Shown piece after piece: positions 9,751 through 18,425 of a stretch of DNA of 64,000 nucleotides. The position numbers were made by a program, and so were the translations under genes. The stretch comes from DASTCZ01 sp035308165. Lineage in GTDB: Bacteria > Acidobacteriota > Terriglobia > Acidiferrales > UBA7541. The DNA lies in NCBI GenBank assembly GCA_035308165.1, contig DATGHC010000007.1:34702-98701 (forward strand). Reading direction: 5' to 3'. Position 1 is the stretch's first letter. The number at the start of each line of letters is the position of its first letter. The notes under the pieces were generated by a model. It made no database searches. It was not told the origin of the DNA and saw only the letters and a list, made by a program, of their open reading frames with translations.

Positions 9751-9965
9751 GTTGCGGGTCAAAGAAGGAAGAGCAAAAACGGGGTGCCGCAAGCAGCCCG
9801 TGGGCGATGAGGCATGTTGTCTTTACGCGCATGTCAAGTTTGCTCGTTGTGTTGGGAGCAACGCGAGTCTGGTTGTGATGGCGCACTCGATGCTCGTTGA
9901 GCGGTTCCCCACGCCGCGGCAACTTTGAGGACGCCTTTCTGGCGAAATCTGCATCCAAGCTTGTG

Positions 9966-11021
9966 ATGAGAAGCCGTGCGATTTCTTTCTTGACGTCTCT
10001 TTGTGCGATCAGCAGTATGGCGCTGCTCTTGACGCCGAGCTTGAGGCGGAGCGCGCTGGTGCAAGCGCAATCTGCAACTAAATCCAGTCCGGCAAAACGC
10101 TCAGGGGGGCAACGACTTGAACTTGCGCCGACGTACGAGCCCGGGCAGGTGCTTCGTTACCAACTGGAAACCACAATTACAAACCAGGCGAATCGCGGCG
10201 GGGCAATAAGAGACCCGCAAGCTCCGGGGAAACTCACTTTGAATTGGAGTGCGATTACCCGGATGGAAGTTCTATCCATGGGGAATGACGCCCCGGGGAA
10301 GCCGAATGGGGGCGTACGTCTGCGTTCCACGTATGAGAAATCCGCGGCCACTGCGACGAGCGATACGTTTGATCCGGAAGCGCTGAGCCTCGAAGAGCAA
10401 TATCGAGAGTTGGAAGGGAAGGCCTTTGAGTTTACGTTGGATGCGGCGGGGAAGGTTACGGATATTAAAAGTCTCGAAGGAATTGGCGAAAAAGATCGGA
10501 CGGCGGACGCATTGCGAGTGTGGTTCAAGCAGATTAGCAATGTCTCGGGCGTGCCGCCGGGTGGAGTTGAAGTGGGGCAAACCTGGGCCACACAACAGCC
10601 AGTGACGTCGGCGCCGCTTGCTGGATTGACGTGGGAAGGCCGGTCGACTTACACGAGAAATGAGCCTTGCCAGCCGGCAAATAAGGCCGGAGATGCGAAC
10701 TTCATGGCGGGCGAAATGTGCGCGGTGGTCCTGTGCAAATTGACCCTTACAGGATTGAAGCCCGGACATGACACCACTCCTGACAGCTACCGCAAGCTGG
10801 GATTGCGCACGGCGGGGACGTGGAGCGGCGAGGGCGAAAGCTTGAGTTATATTTCTCTCCGGACAGGGCGGCTGGTGAGCGTAACCCAAACCTCGAACGA
10901 GGAGATGAACTACACGGTAACGACCGACGCGGGACAGAACCGCGTTTCCTATCAGGGGAGCGTGCGGAGCCATTCTGAGCTGGCGCTCCTGTCTTCGACG
11001 CAGAGCGCGACAAAAAACTAA
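9966..11021 (+). CDS. exported protein of unknown function
   Basis: About 351 residues if started at ATG 9966 (GTG 9963 also possible), which puts a signal peptide first (MRSRAISFLTSLCAISSMALLLT). The mature part is soluble and beta-rich, beginning ELAPTYEPGQVLRYQLETTI. Patterns such as FEFTLDAAGKVTDIKSLEGI and GRLVSVTQTSNEEMNYTV are seen in uncharacterised bacterial exported proteins with repeated beta-sandwich halves. One Cys pair (EPCQ and GEMCAVVLC region) could form a disulfide. I do not recognise a function. The upstream 215 nt hold no clear promoter; uvrB follows 63 nt downstream. Confidence 0.75.
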   Translation: MRSRAISFLTSLCAISSMALLLTPSLRRSALVQAQSATKSSPAKRSGGQRLELAPTYEPGQVLRYQLETTITNQANRGGAIRDPQAPGKLTLNWSAITRMEVLSMGNDAPGKPNGGVRLRSTYEKSAATATSDTFDPEALSLEEQYRELEGKAFEFTLDAAGKVTDIKSLEGIGEKDRTADALRVWFKQISNVSGVPPGGVEVGQTWATQQPVTSAPLAGLTWEGRSTYTRNEPCQPANKAGDANFMAGEMCAVVLCKLTLTGLKPGHDTTPDSYRKLGLRTAGTWSGEGESLSYISLRTGRLVSVTQTSNEEMNYTVTTDAGQNRVSYQGSVRSHSELALLSSTQSATKN

Positions 11022-11034
11022 TTTGGCGCCGTTG

Positions 11035-11040
11035 TATAAT
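11035..11040 (+). promoter_or_regulatory. candidate -10 hexamer before uvrB
   Basis: A perfect TATAAT lies 45 nt before the uvrB ATG. No good -35 box is seen 16-18 nt upstream, and no LexA-like box is evident, so this is tentative. Confidence 0.3.
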
Positions 11041-11084
11041 AGAAGATTGCGCGTGGGCGATTGGACGCGCAGGGAACCCTCCTC

Positions 11085-13136
11085 ATGAAATTCAAGCTTT
11101 CCAGCACATACGAACCGCGGGGCGACCAACCGACTGCGATCGAGCAGCTGGTCCGTGGCGTTGAAGCCGGAGACAAGCACCAGGTCTTGCTTGGAGTGAC
11201 CGGTTCGGGCAAAACGTTCACGATGGCGAAGGTAATGGAGGCGATTAATCGCCCCGCACTGGTGCTGGCGCACAACAAAACGCTTGCGGCGCAACTGTTC
11301 CACGAGTTCCGATCGTTCTTTCCGTCGAATGCGGTGGAATATTTTGTGAGCTATTACGATTACTACCAGCCGGAAGCCTACCTGCCCTCGTCGGACACTT
11401 ACATCGAGAAGGAATCGACGATCAACGATGAGTTAGACAAATTGAGAATGAGCGCAACGCGATCTCTTTTTGAGCGGCGCGACGTGGTCATTGTAGCGTC
11501 CGTGTCGTGCATTTACGGGATTGGGTCGCCGGAGGCTTATTACGGGATGATGCAGATGTTGGAGCGCGGACAAAGTCTGCCGCGCGAGGCGATTCTGCGA
11601 AAGCTGGTGGATATTCAGTATGAGCGGTCGGAGGATTTGCGGCGAGGAACGTTTCGCGTGCGCGGCGACCGGGTCGAGATCTATCCGCCGTATGAAGATT
11701 TCGCATACCGCATTGAAATGTGGGGCGACCAGATTGATGCGATCAGGAAAATGGATCCGCTGACAGGCGAATTGCGCGATGAAGGGGAGCCAATCACAAG
11801 ACTGACCATTTATCCAAAGTCACATTACGTATTGCCGGCCGATCAGCGCGAGCGCGCCATACAGGGGATTCTTGAAGAGCTGGATTGGTGGAAGCCGGAG
11901 CTGGAGAAGCAGGGGAAATATGTTGAAGCGCAACGCGTTTGGCAGCGGACCATGTTTGATGTGGAGATGATGCGCACCATCGGGTATTGCCACGGGATTG
12001 AGAATTATTCACGCCACCTGGCCGGGCGGTTGCCCGGAGAGGCGCCGCCGACGCTGCTGGATTACCTGCCCAATGATTATCTGTTATTCGCGGATGAGTC
12101 GCACCAGTCCATTCCGCAGGTTAAAGGGATGTTTCACGGCGACCGGTCCCGAAAACAGACGTTGGTGGATTACGGATTTCGCATGCCATCGGCGCTGGAC
12201 AATCGTCCACTGACGTTTGAGGAGTTCGAGAACCGCGTGACGCAGGCGATTTATGTGTCGGCCACACCGGGCCCCTATGAATTGACGCGATCGGCGGGAG
12301 TTGTGGTGGAACAACTGATCCGGCCAACAGGATTGGTGGACCCGGAGGTGGAAGTGAGGCCAGTGAAGGGGCAGGTGGATGACCTGGTGGAGGAAATCCG
12401 CAAACGCGCGGAGAAAGACGAGCGCGTGCTGGTGACCACGCTGACCAAACGGATGTCCGAGGATTTGGCCGAATATTTCACTGAAGTGGGGATCCGATGC
12501 CGCTATCTGCACAGCGAAGTGGAGACGCTGGAACGGATACGGATTCTCCGCGATTTGAGGCGCGGGGAATTTGACGCGCTGATTGGAATTAACTTGTTGC
12601 GCGAGGGGCTGGATTTGCCGGAGGTATCGCTGGTTGCCATTCTGGATGCGGATAAGGAAGGATATTTGCGCAGCTCGACTGCCCTGATACAGACCATTGG
12701 CCGGTGCGCGCGGCATCTGAGCGGGAGGGCGATTCTTTACGCGGATGTAATGACCGAGTCCATGCGCAAGGCGATTGATGAGACCACGCGGAGGCGCGCG
12801 AAACAAACCGCTTTTAACGTTGAAAATGGAATTACTCCAATCAGCATCAGCAAATCGGTGGATATGCAACTGGCGGCGATTCTCGAAGCCGATTACATGA
12901 CCGTGCCCACGGATGATTATGAGCTTGAGAATATTGCCACCGAAGCCCAGCTTCATCAGGCCATCGAGCAAATGGAAAACCAGATGCGCGAAGCGGCGAA
13001 AAAATTTGAATTTGAGCGCGCCGCGGCGCTGCGCGACCGGATAAAGGCGTTGAAGCAGCGGGACCTGGGGGAACTGTTTGCGGCCGCGCCGGTGACAAGC
13101 CCGGCGCCTGCGACCAAGGAGCCTGAGAAGACCTAA
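11085..13136 (+). CDS. uvrB: excinuclease ABC subunit B
   Basis: UvrB is the damage-verifying helicase-like subunit of nucleotide excision repair; it is loaded by UvrA and recruits UvrC. The 683 residues match the usual length of about 670. ATG 11085 is chosen because KFKLSSTYEPRGDQPTAI begins the conserved fold and AGGGAA precedes it. Walker A is GVTGSGKT (37-44). The Tyr-rich beta-hairpin YYDYYQPEAYLP is intact. Helicase motifs include DESHQSIPQ and the late QTIGRCARH box (normally QTIGRAARN, so slightly altered). The UVR domain that binds UvrC is at the C-terminus (EQMENQMREAAKKFEFERAA). Confidence 0.98.
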   Translation: MKFKLSSTYEPRGDQPTAIEQLVRGVEAGDKHQVLLGVTGSGKTFTMAKVMEAINRPALVLAHNKTLAAQLFHEFRSFFPSNAVEYFVSYYDYYQPEAYLPSSDTYIEKESTINDELDKLRMSATRSLFERRDVVIVASVSCIYGIGSPEAYYGMMQMLERGQSLPREAILRKLVDIQYERSEDLRRGTFRVRGDRVEIYPPYEDFAYRIEMWGDQIDAIRKMDPLTGELRDEGEPITRLTIYPKSHYVLPADQRERAIQGILEELDWWKPELEKQGKYVEAQRVWQRTMFDVEMMRTIGYCHGIENYSRHLAGRLPGEAPPTLLDYLPNDYLLFADESHQSIPQVKGMFHGDRSRKQTLVDYGFRMPSALDNRPLTFEEFENRVTQAIYVSATPGPYELTRSAGVVVEQLIRPTGLVDPEVEVRPVKGQVDDLVEEIRKRAEKDERVLVTTLTKRMSEDLAEYFTEVGIRCRYLHSEVETLERIRILRDLRRGEFDALIGINLLREGLDLPEVSLVAILDADKEGYLRSSTALIQTIGRCARHLSGRAILYADVMTESMRKAIDETTRRRAKQTAFNVENGITPISISKSVDMQLAAILEADYMTVPTDDYELENIATEAQLHQAIEQMENQMREAAKKFEFERAAALRDRIKALKQRDLGELFAAAPVTSPAPATKEPEKT

Positions 13137-13216
13137 TGGCTTGAAATGCGAAGATCCTGGATGTAAGTCGAAATCCTTCAAGGGTTGAAAACCGTCAGTG
13201 AGTGGACTCTTCAGGC

Positions 13217-13232
13217 CGGAGCTAAAGCTCCG
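13217..13232 (+). repeat. REP-like palindrome with GCTAAAGC core
   Basis: CGGAGCTAAAGCTCCG is a 7-bp perfect inverted repeat around AA, in the gap between the convergent uvrB and glycosyltransferase genes. It lacks a T tract, so it is not a standard terminator. The same CTAAAG core recurs on the opposite strand at 18256-18271, which suggests a dispersed palindromic repeat family. Confidence 0.5.
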
Positions 13233-13288
13233 ACCCCCGGGAAATTGTGGAACGATTTTTCACCCCAGGAAGTAACCCGGTTTTTAGG

Positions 13289-14509
13289 CTAGACAGATCC
13301 GCGACGCAATTCGGCGAGAGGATAGAAAGTGTCGCGCCAGACGATGCCGCCGCTCCACAGGGTAACAATCGTGGAACGTGCAATCATCCAGGCAAAAATC
13401 AGGGCGCCGATGGGGTGCGTCAGACCATACAGGGGTGAGGACTTGGCTCCATACGCTATTGTCGCGTGAACGAGAAGGGCAATGGCGACTGCGATGGCAG
13501 CAAAAACAACAGGCAAGAGATCGAGCCTGGTGAGGCCGAACAGCGGGCTCAATGCAAACCACGCCAAAACAAGCCATGGCAGCACGCTCAACAGGAAGAG
13601 ACCCAACAGTTGGATTATGACCACGCTGACGCTGTAGCCCAGGGCCGCGAAGAAATTCTTGGTTGTGCCACGGATCAAGTTGCGCAGGCCGGCGTGCCAG
13701 CGCACGCTGAGGTGATGGGCTGCGTATCCGACCTGCGACCGGAATCCGCCAAGTTTCACAAGTTTGCCGAGTTTCATGTCCTCGACAACTTCCATGGCGA
13801 GACGGCGATGGCCGCCGACTGCCTCGAGAACCTCACGGCGAATGAGCTGGAAGGCGCCGATACCGACATAGCGCGAGGAACGGGGATTGCTGGTGCTCCA
13901 GGCTTCTGTCCCCATGGTGAAGCCCAGACCGAAGAAGGTCATCACCGCGTGTTCCCAGAATCCAACCATGGTCATTCGAGTCATCAGGGAAAGATGGTCG
14001 AGCTTTTGTTGCGTGGCGACGGCCATGGCGCGGCCAAGCGTTTCGGGAGCGAAATTCACGTCTGCGTCGGTCAAAAGGATCCACGAACCGGTGGAGATTT
14101 GGAACCCGGAGTCGAGGGCGTGCGGCTTTCCAAGCCAGCCCGGTGGGAGGTTGGCGATGTGAATTACGCGGAGGCGGGGATTGCCCCGTGCGAAGTCATC
14201 CAGGATATCTGCTGTGGCGTCCGAAGAACGGTCATCCACGGCGATGACTTCGTAATCCGGATAATCAAGAGTGAGCATGGATTGAAGCGCTGCTGGCAAT
14301 TTTTCAGCCTCATCGCGCGCCGCGAAGATGATGGAAATTCCCGGTGAGAGATCTTTCGCCAAAGGAGCGAATTTTTCGATGCGGGGAAGGCGACTCATGC
14401 CGATTCCGGCGCGAATGGATTGAATGGTCCAGATTAACGCCGCGAGGCCAAGAGAAACAGTCAGCAAAAGGTGCAAATAGATTTTCCTCTGCGTGAATTC
14501 ATCAAACAA
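13289..14509 (-). CDS. membrane glycosyltransferase, family GT2
   Basis: A 406-residue protein: one N-terminal membrane helix (about 10-33), a GT-A domain (about 55-280) and three or four C-terminal membrane helices. GT-A features are ISIIFAARDEAEKL, VIAVDDRSSD, the nucleotide/metal motif LLTDADVNF near residue 128, and EVVEDMKLG as the likely catalytic acidic region. It resembles enzymes that add sugars to lipids or polyprenyl carriers, including hopanoid-associated types, but the acceptor is not readable. The first codon is a TTG at 14509; a TAGAAT hexamer just upstream leaves almost no leader, so the true start may lie further in. It is divergent from the DUF2520 gene. Confidence 0.85.
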   Translation of the reverse strand: MFDEFTQRKIYLHLLLTVSLGLAALIWTIQSIRAGIGMSRLPRIEKFAPLAKDLSPGISIIFAARDEAEKLPAALQSMLTLDYPDYEVIAVDDRSSDATADILDDFARGNPRLRVIHIANLPPGWLGKPHALDSGFQISTGSWILLTDADVNFAPETLGRAMAVATQQKLDHLSLMTRMTMVGFWEHAVMTFFGLGFTMGTEAWSTSNPRSSRYVGIGAFQLIRREVLEAVGGHRRLAMEVVEDMKLGKLVKLGGFRSQVGYAAHHLSVRWHAGLRNLIRGTTKNFFAALGYSVSVVIIQLLGLFLLSVLPWLVLAWFALSPLFGLTRLDLLPVVFAAIAVAIALLVHATIAYGAKSSPLYGLTHPIGALIFAWMIARSTIVTLWSGGIVWRDTFYPLAELRRGSV

Positions 14510-14532
14510 GTTATTCTAGCATTGCCCGCAAG

Positions 14533-15465
14533 ATGACGCGGCGCTCGCCGAGGGGGCGCGCGAAATTGATTTCAGGTGCGACAACTGTTGCGATTGTGGG
14601 GGGCGGCCGTGTGGGTCGCGCATTGGGGCGCCAATTGCGCCTGGCGGGATGGCGCGTCACCGCGGTGGTCACGAGATCAGAAACCACGGCACGCAGAGCC
14701 GCACGGTATATTGGCGCGTGCAGGCCCTACGGCAAGCTCACGCGCCTGTTGCTGGCAGCGAAGGTGGTGCTCATTGCCGTGCCGGATGACTCCGTTTCCG
14801 ATCTTGCGAAACGGCTCGCGCGAATGGGCGGCGAGGAATGGAAGGACAAAGTAGTGCTTCATACCAGCGGCGCGCTCGATAGCCGGACGCTGGCGCCGCT
14901 TGCGGACAAAGGTGCTGAAACCGGCTCCATTCATCCACTGCAGAGTTTTTCCGCGCGCGTGGCGCCGTCGCTGGAAGGCGTATGGATAGTGATGGAAGGC
15001 AGTGTTAAGGCCTTAAGCATGGCTCGGCGCATGGCGAGAGATCTGGGCGGATTCCCTTTGCAGCTCCGAAGCGACAACAAGCTGGCGTATCATGCCGCGG
15101 GAGTGTTTTCCGCCGCGCATGTGCTGACCATGATTGAGGCGGGCACTCGCATTTTCATGTCAGTAGGGTTTTCAAGGCGGCAAGCGGGGCTGGCCTTGTT
15201 GAAGCTTGCGCGGCAGGTAATGTCGAATTTCGAGCGGTTCGGGCCAGGCGTTGCGTGGAGTGGCCCTGTGCCGCGAGGCGATTTCGGGACTGTCGCCGGG
15301 CACATCCGGGCACTGCGGCGGTATCCACGTGAATACGGCGAGGCATATGCGGCCGTTCACCGTCTTGGAGCGCGAGTGCTTTCACGGCGGCCGGGTGCGG
15401 TGCTGGCCAAGCTGGAGCCTGTCCTCACTGGAAAAATGAAAAAGAATGCCGCAAAAGCCGACTGA
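14533..15465 (+). CDS. Rossmann-fold DUF2520 protein
   Basis: A 310-residue protein with an N-terminal NAD(P)-binding Rossmann domain (VAIVGGGRVGRALGRQL at about 19-35) and a helical C-terminal DUF2520 domain. HTSGALDSRTLAPL and SIHPLQSFS are diagnostic of this family. The fold resembles pyrroline-5-carboxylate and 6-phosphogluconate-type dehydrogenases, but the substrate is not established. In many bacteria it lies near pantothenate genes; that context is absent here. It is divergent from the glycosyltransferase and lies 64 nt before the M16 pair. Confidence 0.88.
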   Translation: MTRRSPRGRAKLISGATTVAIVGGGRVGRALGRQLRLAGWRVTAVVTRSETTARRAARYIGACRPYGKLTRLLLAAKVVLIAVPDDSVSDLAKRLARMGGEEWKDKVVLHTSGALDSRTLAPLADKGAETGSIHPLQSFSARVAPSLEGVWIVMEGSVKALSMARRMARDLGGFPLQLRSDNKLAYHAAGVFSAAHVLTMIEAGTRIFMSVGFSRRQAGLALLKLARQVMSNFERFGPGVAWSGPVPRGDFGTVAGHIRALRRYPREYGEAYAAVHRLGARVLSRRPGAVLAKLEPVLTGKMKKNAAKAD

Positions 15466-15516
15466 ACCATATCGATCTGTTGAACGCATGTCGAAAACGA
15501 AATAATTTCTTGCAAA

Positions 15517-15525
15517 GGGGAGGAG
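15517..15525 (+). promoter_or_regulatory. ribosome binding site for a TTG start
   Basis: GGGGAGGAG ends 4 nt before TTG 15530. The strong site supports the non-ATG start, since no in-frame ATG lies within the first 24 codons. Confidence 0.65.
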
Positions 15526-15529
15526 TAAC

Positions 15530-16846
15530 TTGGCGGGATTGCATATTTCAGTGGAAAGCCGTTCGCTTGCAAACGGATTGCGAGTGGTGGTGTCGCCAGA
15601 TCATATGGCGCCGCTGGTGACTGTAGGTGTTTATTACAACATTGGATTTCGGCTGGAACCGCGCGGGCGAAGCGGTTTCGCGCACCTTTTCGAGCACATG
15701 ATGTTTCAAGGCTCGGAGCACGCCGGGAAAATGGTGCATATCAAGCTGATCAATTCCTCGGGAGGCGTGCTCAACGGCTCGACACACTACGACCTGACAA
15801 ATTATTTTGAGGCCGTCCCGTCGAACGCGCTGGAGCGCATTCTGTGGCTGGAGTCCGATCGCATGCGGGCGCTCAAGGTGGATGATGAAAATCTGAGCAA
15901 CCAGCGCGACGTGGTGAAGGAAGAAGTGCGCGTGAACGTATTGAACCAGCCGTATGGCGGGTTTCCATGGCTGGACATGCCGCCGGTGGCGTTTCGCAAT
16001 TGGGCCAACGCGCACAATTTTTACGGGGATTTCGCCGACCTGGATGCCGCATCGCTGGCCGACGTGCGCGCGTTCTTTGAGACGTATTACATACCGTCGA
16101 ATGCAGTGTTGCTGATTCTTGGGGACGTTGATTTTGAAGAGGGCTTCCTGCTCGCCAAGCGTTATTTTGAGGACATCCCGTCGCGCCCGGCGCCTGCACC
16201 CGCAGATGCCAGTGAGGGCCCACAAACCGAAGAGCGTCGAGGGAAAGTGGAAGAAAAATTCGGGACGCTGCCTGCCATGGCGATTGGATATCGCATGCCT
16301 GCGCGGCGGACGCCGGAATGGTTTGCCGCGGCTCTGCTGGACCATGCCTTGCACGGCGGACGCGCCGGACGCTTCTATCGAAAGCTAGTTCTGGAGCAGC
16401 AGCTCGCTGTGGAAGCTTCGAGCGAGACAGGCGATGTGTTCGAGTACAACGGTGTCACTCAGCTGGGGACGAAGATTATCTACAAGCCGGAAGTGACTGG
16501 AGAGCAGATGCTCGCGGCGTATGACGCGATTGTTGAAGAGGTCCGGCAAAAGGGAATTGAACCCGAGGAATTGGAAGAGGTGAAAGTGAAATTCCGATCG
16601 GATTTTTATTCGTCGTTGGAAGGCGGGCATGGTTCGAGCTTTCCCCGGTTCGGACTGATGCACTATCTGGCTTGCTTCACGTTGTTTGACGGCGATCCGG
16701 GATTGGTGAACACGGTACTCGACGGGTTCAATGCGGTCACAGCGGCGCAAGTGCATGCCTTTGCTGAAAAATATCTGAAGCCTTCGCAAAGGGCCATCGT
16801 GTTTCGCGTGCCGGTGAATCGCGGCGTGGCACAGGAGGTGGCGTGA
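15530..16846 (+). CDS. M16 family zinc metallopeptidase, active subunit
   Basis: A 438-residue M16B peptidase. The inverted zinc motif HxxEH is present as His52-Leu-Phe-Glu55-His56 (AHLFEHMMFQG), and the downstream zinc-ligand Glu is in the NQRDVVKEEVRVN helix. The fold follows the processing-peptidase pattern of two similar halves. No signal peptide is visible in the TTG-started product. The stop overlaps the start of a second M16 gene that lacks the zinc motif, so the two probably form a heterodimer in which this subunit is catalytic. Substrates are likely unfolded peptides. Confidence 0.93.
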   Translation: MAGLHISVESRSLANGLRVVVSPDHMAPLVTVGVYYNIGFRLEPRGRSGFAHLFEHMMFQGSEHAGKMVHIKLINSSGGVLNGSTHYDLTNYFEAVPSNALERILWLESDRMRALKVDDENLSNQRDVVKEEVRVNVLNQPYGGFPWLDMPPVAFRNWANAHNFYGDFADLDAASLADVRAFFETYYIPSNAVLLILGDVDFEEGFLLAKRYFEDIPSRPAPAPADASEGPQTEERRGKVEEKFGTLPAMAIGYRMPARRTPEWFAAALLDHALHGGRAGRFYRKLVLEQQLAVEASSETGDVFEYNGVTQLGTKIIYKPEVTGEQMLAAYDAIVEEVRQKGIEPEELEEVKVKFRSDFYSSLEGGHGSSFPRFGLMHYLACFTLFDGDPGLVNTVLDGFNAVTAAQVHAFAEKYLKPSQRAIVFRVPVNRGVAQEVA

Positions 16847-18213
16847 TGGCCACTCCGGTTCAGAATTCTGCGCACGCGACAATTCCACCGCTGGGACCTG
16901 AAAGGCCGGTGGTGTGGCCGCGGCGCGTTCGGCACAAGTTGTCCAACGGGCTTGAAATTGTATTGGTGGAATCGCATGCGATTCCAAAGTTTACGGCCGA
17001 GCTTTATTTCCGCAGCGGGAATGCGGTGGCACCGATCCCGGGATTGGCGGATATGACGGCGACGGTCGCGCGCACCGGGACCACGCGACGCACGAGCAGG
17101 CAAATCGAGGAGGATTTGCGCCGATGGGGCGCGGATCTCTCAACGGGTTCTGGCGCGGATACCAGCGCCATTTCCTTTTCGGGGCTGAGCGAGTTTTCAA
17201 AGCCGCTGATTGAGCTTGCGGCTGAGATCGCGCGAGAAGCCGCGTTTCCGGATGACCAGGTTGTCCGGGAACGCCGGCAAAAGGTGGAAGAGCTGCGCAT
17301 TGCGCGTACGACGCCTGGATTTCTGGCCGCCGAGCGTTTGCGTAAGACACTCTTTGGGGCGCACCCCTATGCGAATTTCGCGCCCACGGAAAAACAGGTG
17401 GAGGCGTATTCAAGAGAAGCTCTGATGGCCTACTACCGCGGCTATTACCGCCCGGGAGGTGCGTTGTTTGTTGCCGTTGGCGAGTTTTCTCCTGAAAAAC
17501 TTATCGCAGAAATCGAAAGCGCTCTGGGGGATTGGACGGGGACCCCGCCCGCAGTTTCCGCGCAACCGGCGCCGCATGCCGCGCAAGCGCGTCGCGTATA
17601 TCTGGTTCATGTGCCCGGAGCGGTGCAGGCCGAAATTCTGGTCGGTAACATGGCGATCACGCGCAAGGATCCCGACTGGTTGAAGCTTGGGCTGGCCAAT
17701 AACATTTACGGCGGAGCGTTTAATTCGCGGCTGGTGATGAATATCCGTGAGCAGAAAGGCTACACGTATAGCCCCCGAAGCGGAATGAATCCGTTGCGTC
17801 AATATGGATTTTTCACGGTGAGCGCGGCGGTTCGCAACGATGTGGTTGCGGCGTCACTGACGGAAATATTTTATGAGCTGGACCGCATGCGCTCGCTGCC
17901 TGTGGGAGATGGCGAACTGGCGGACGCGATTCAGTACATGACCGGCGTATATTCGCTAGGCCTGGGCACGCAAGATGGCATTGCGGGGCAGCTCGGGACG
18001 GTGCTGCTGAACGAATTGCCGGACGACTACCTGGAGACATATCGTGAACGGGTGCGGAAGCTGACTTCGGCGGATGTTCTTGAGGCCGCACGGAAATACT
18101 TTGATTCGGCGCACGCGCAGATTGTGATTGCCGGGGACCGCGAAGCGATTGGCGAGCAGTCGGCGCTGTTTGGCGACGTGGAAGCGTTTGATGCGCAGGG
18201 GAACAGGCTATGA
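16846..18213 (+). CDS. M16 family peptidase-like protein, non-catalytic subunit
   Basis: A 455-residue M16 homologue. ATG 16846 shares its A with the previous stop (TGATG) and has GGAGG 8 nt upstream; a GTG at 16843 is also in frame. Where HxxEH should be, the sequence reads GLADMTATVARTGTTRR, so the zinc site is missing. The substrate-binding motif is kept (FNSRLVMNIREQKGYTYSPR). This is the pattern of mitochondrial alpha-MPP and bacterial two-gene M16 complexes: one catalytic and one substrate-binding subunit. Confidence 0.92.
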   Translation: MATPVQNSAHATIPPLGPERPVVWPRRVRHKLSNGLEIVLVESHAIPKFTAELYFRSGNAVAPIPGLADMTATVARTGTTRRTSRQIEEDLRRWGADLSTGSGADTSAISFSGLSEFSKPLIELAAEIAREAAFPDDQVVRERRQKVEELRIARTTPGFLAAERLRKTLFGAHPYANFAPTEKQVEAYSREALMAYYRGYYRPGGALFVAVGEFSPEKLIAEIESALGDWTGTPPAVSAQPAPHAAQARRVYLVHVPGAVQAEILVGNMAITRKDPDWLKLGLANNIYGGAFNSRLVMNIREQKGYTYSPRSGMNPLRQYGFFTVSAAVRNDVVAASLTEIFYELDRMRSLPVGDGELADAIQYMTGVYSLGLGTQDGIAGQLGTVLLNELPDDYLETYRERVRKLTSADVLEAARKYFDSAHAQIVIAGDREAIGEQSALFGDVEAFDAQGNRL

Positions 18214-18255
18214 GTGAGACGGGAAGTAAATAAGCTGAGGATTGAAGTAAAGCCC

Positions 18256-18271
18256 CGCAGTCTTTAGCTGC
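18256..18271 (-). repeat. REP-like imperfect palindrome
   Basis: On the minus strand this reads GCAGCTAAAGACTGCG: GCAG and CTGC arms around a CTAAAG core like that at 13217-13232. A second small hairpin follows at 18290-18311 (GCCCA/TGGGC, 12-nt loop). Neither has a T tract. They lie in the 212-nt gap after the M16 pair. Confidence 0.35.
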
Positions 18272-18355
18272 TGCCACCAAAAACTAAATGCCCAGGGAGA
18301 AGACCGTGGGCTGACACCTTTCCTCCAGAAACAGACTACCACGAGCCGCCAGTAC

Positions 18356-18384
18356 TTGCAATATATATTTAGTATTAGTAATAT
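18356..18384 (+). promoter_or_regulatory. candidate sigma-70 promoter for the ComEA-like gene
   Basis: TTGCAA (18356-18361) and TAATAT (18379-18384) are separated by 17 nt, in a strikingly AT-rich stretch of an otherwise GC-rich region. The start would be near 18391, leaving a 35-nt leader before ATG 18426. Confidence 0.4.
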
Positions 18385-18425
18385 ACCCCCACCGTTATAG
18401 CCTCAGACCGTTTCTGGGGGTGAAT

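Noticed and set aside
10272..13181. Antisense frames of 343 and 365 codons over uvrB and the upstream gene
   Set aside because: They are rich in Arg/His/Gln as expected for shadows and show no domain.
13466..14347. Long plus-strand frame of 293 codons over the glycosyltransferase
   Set aside because: The minus-strand GT2 protein has clear motifs; the plus frame has none.
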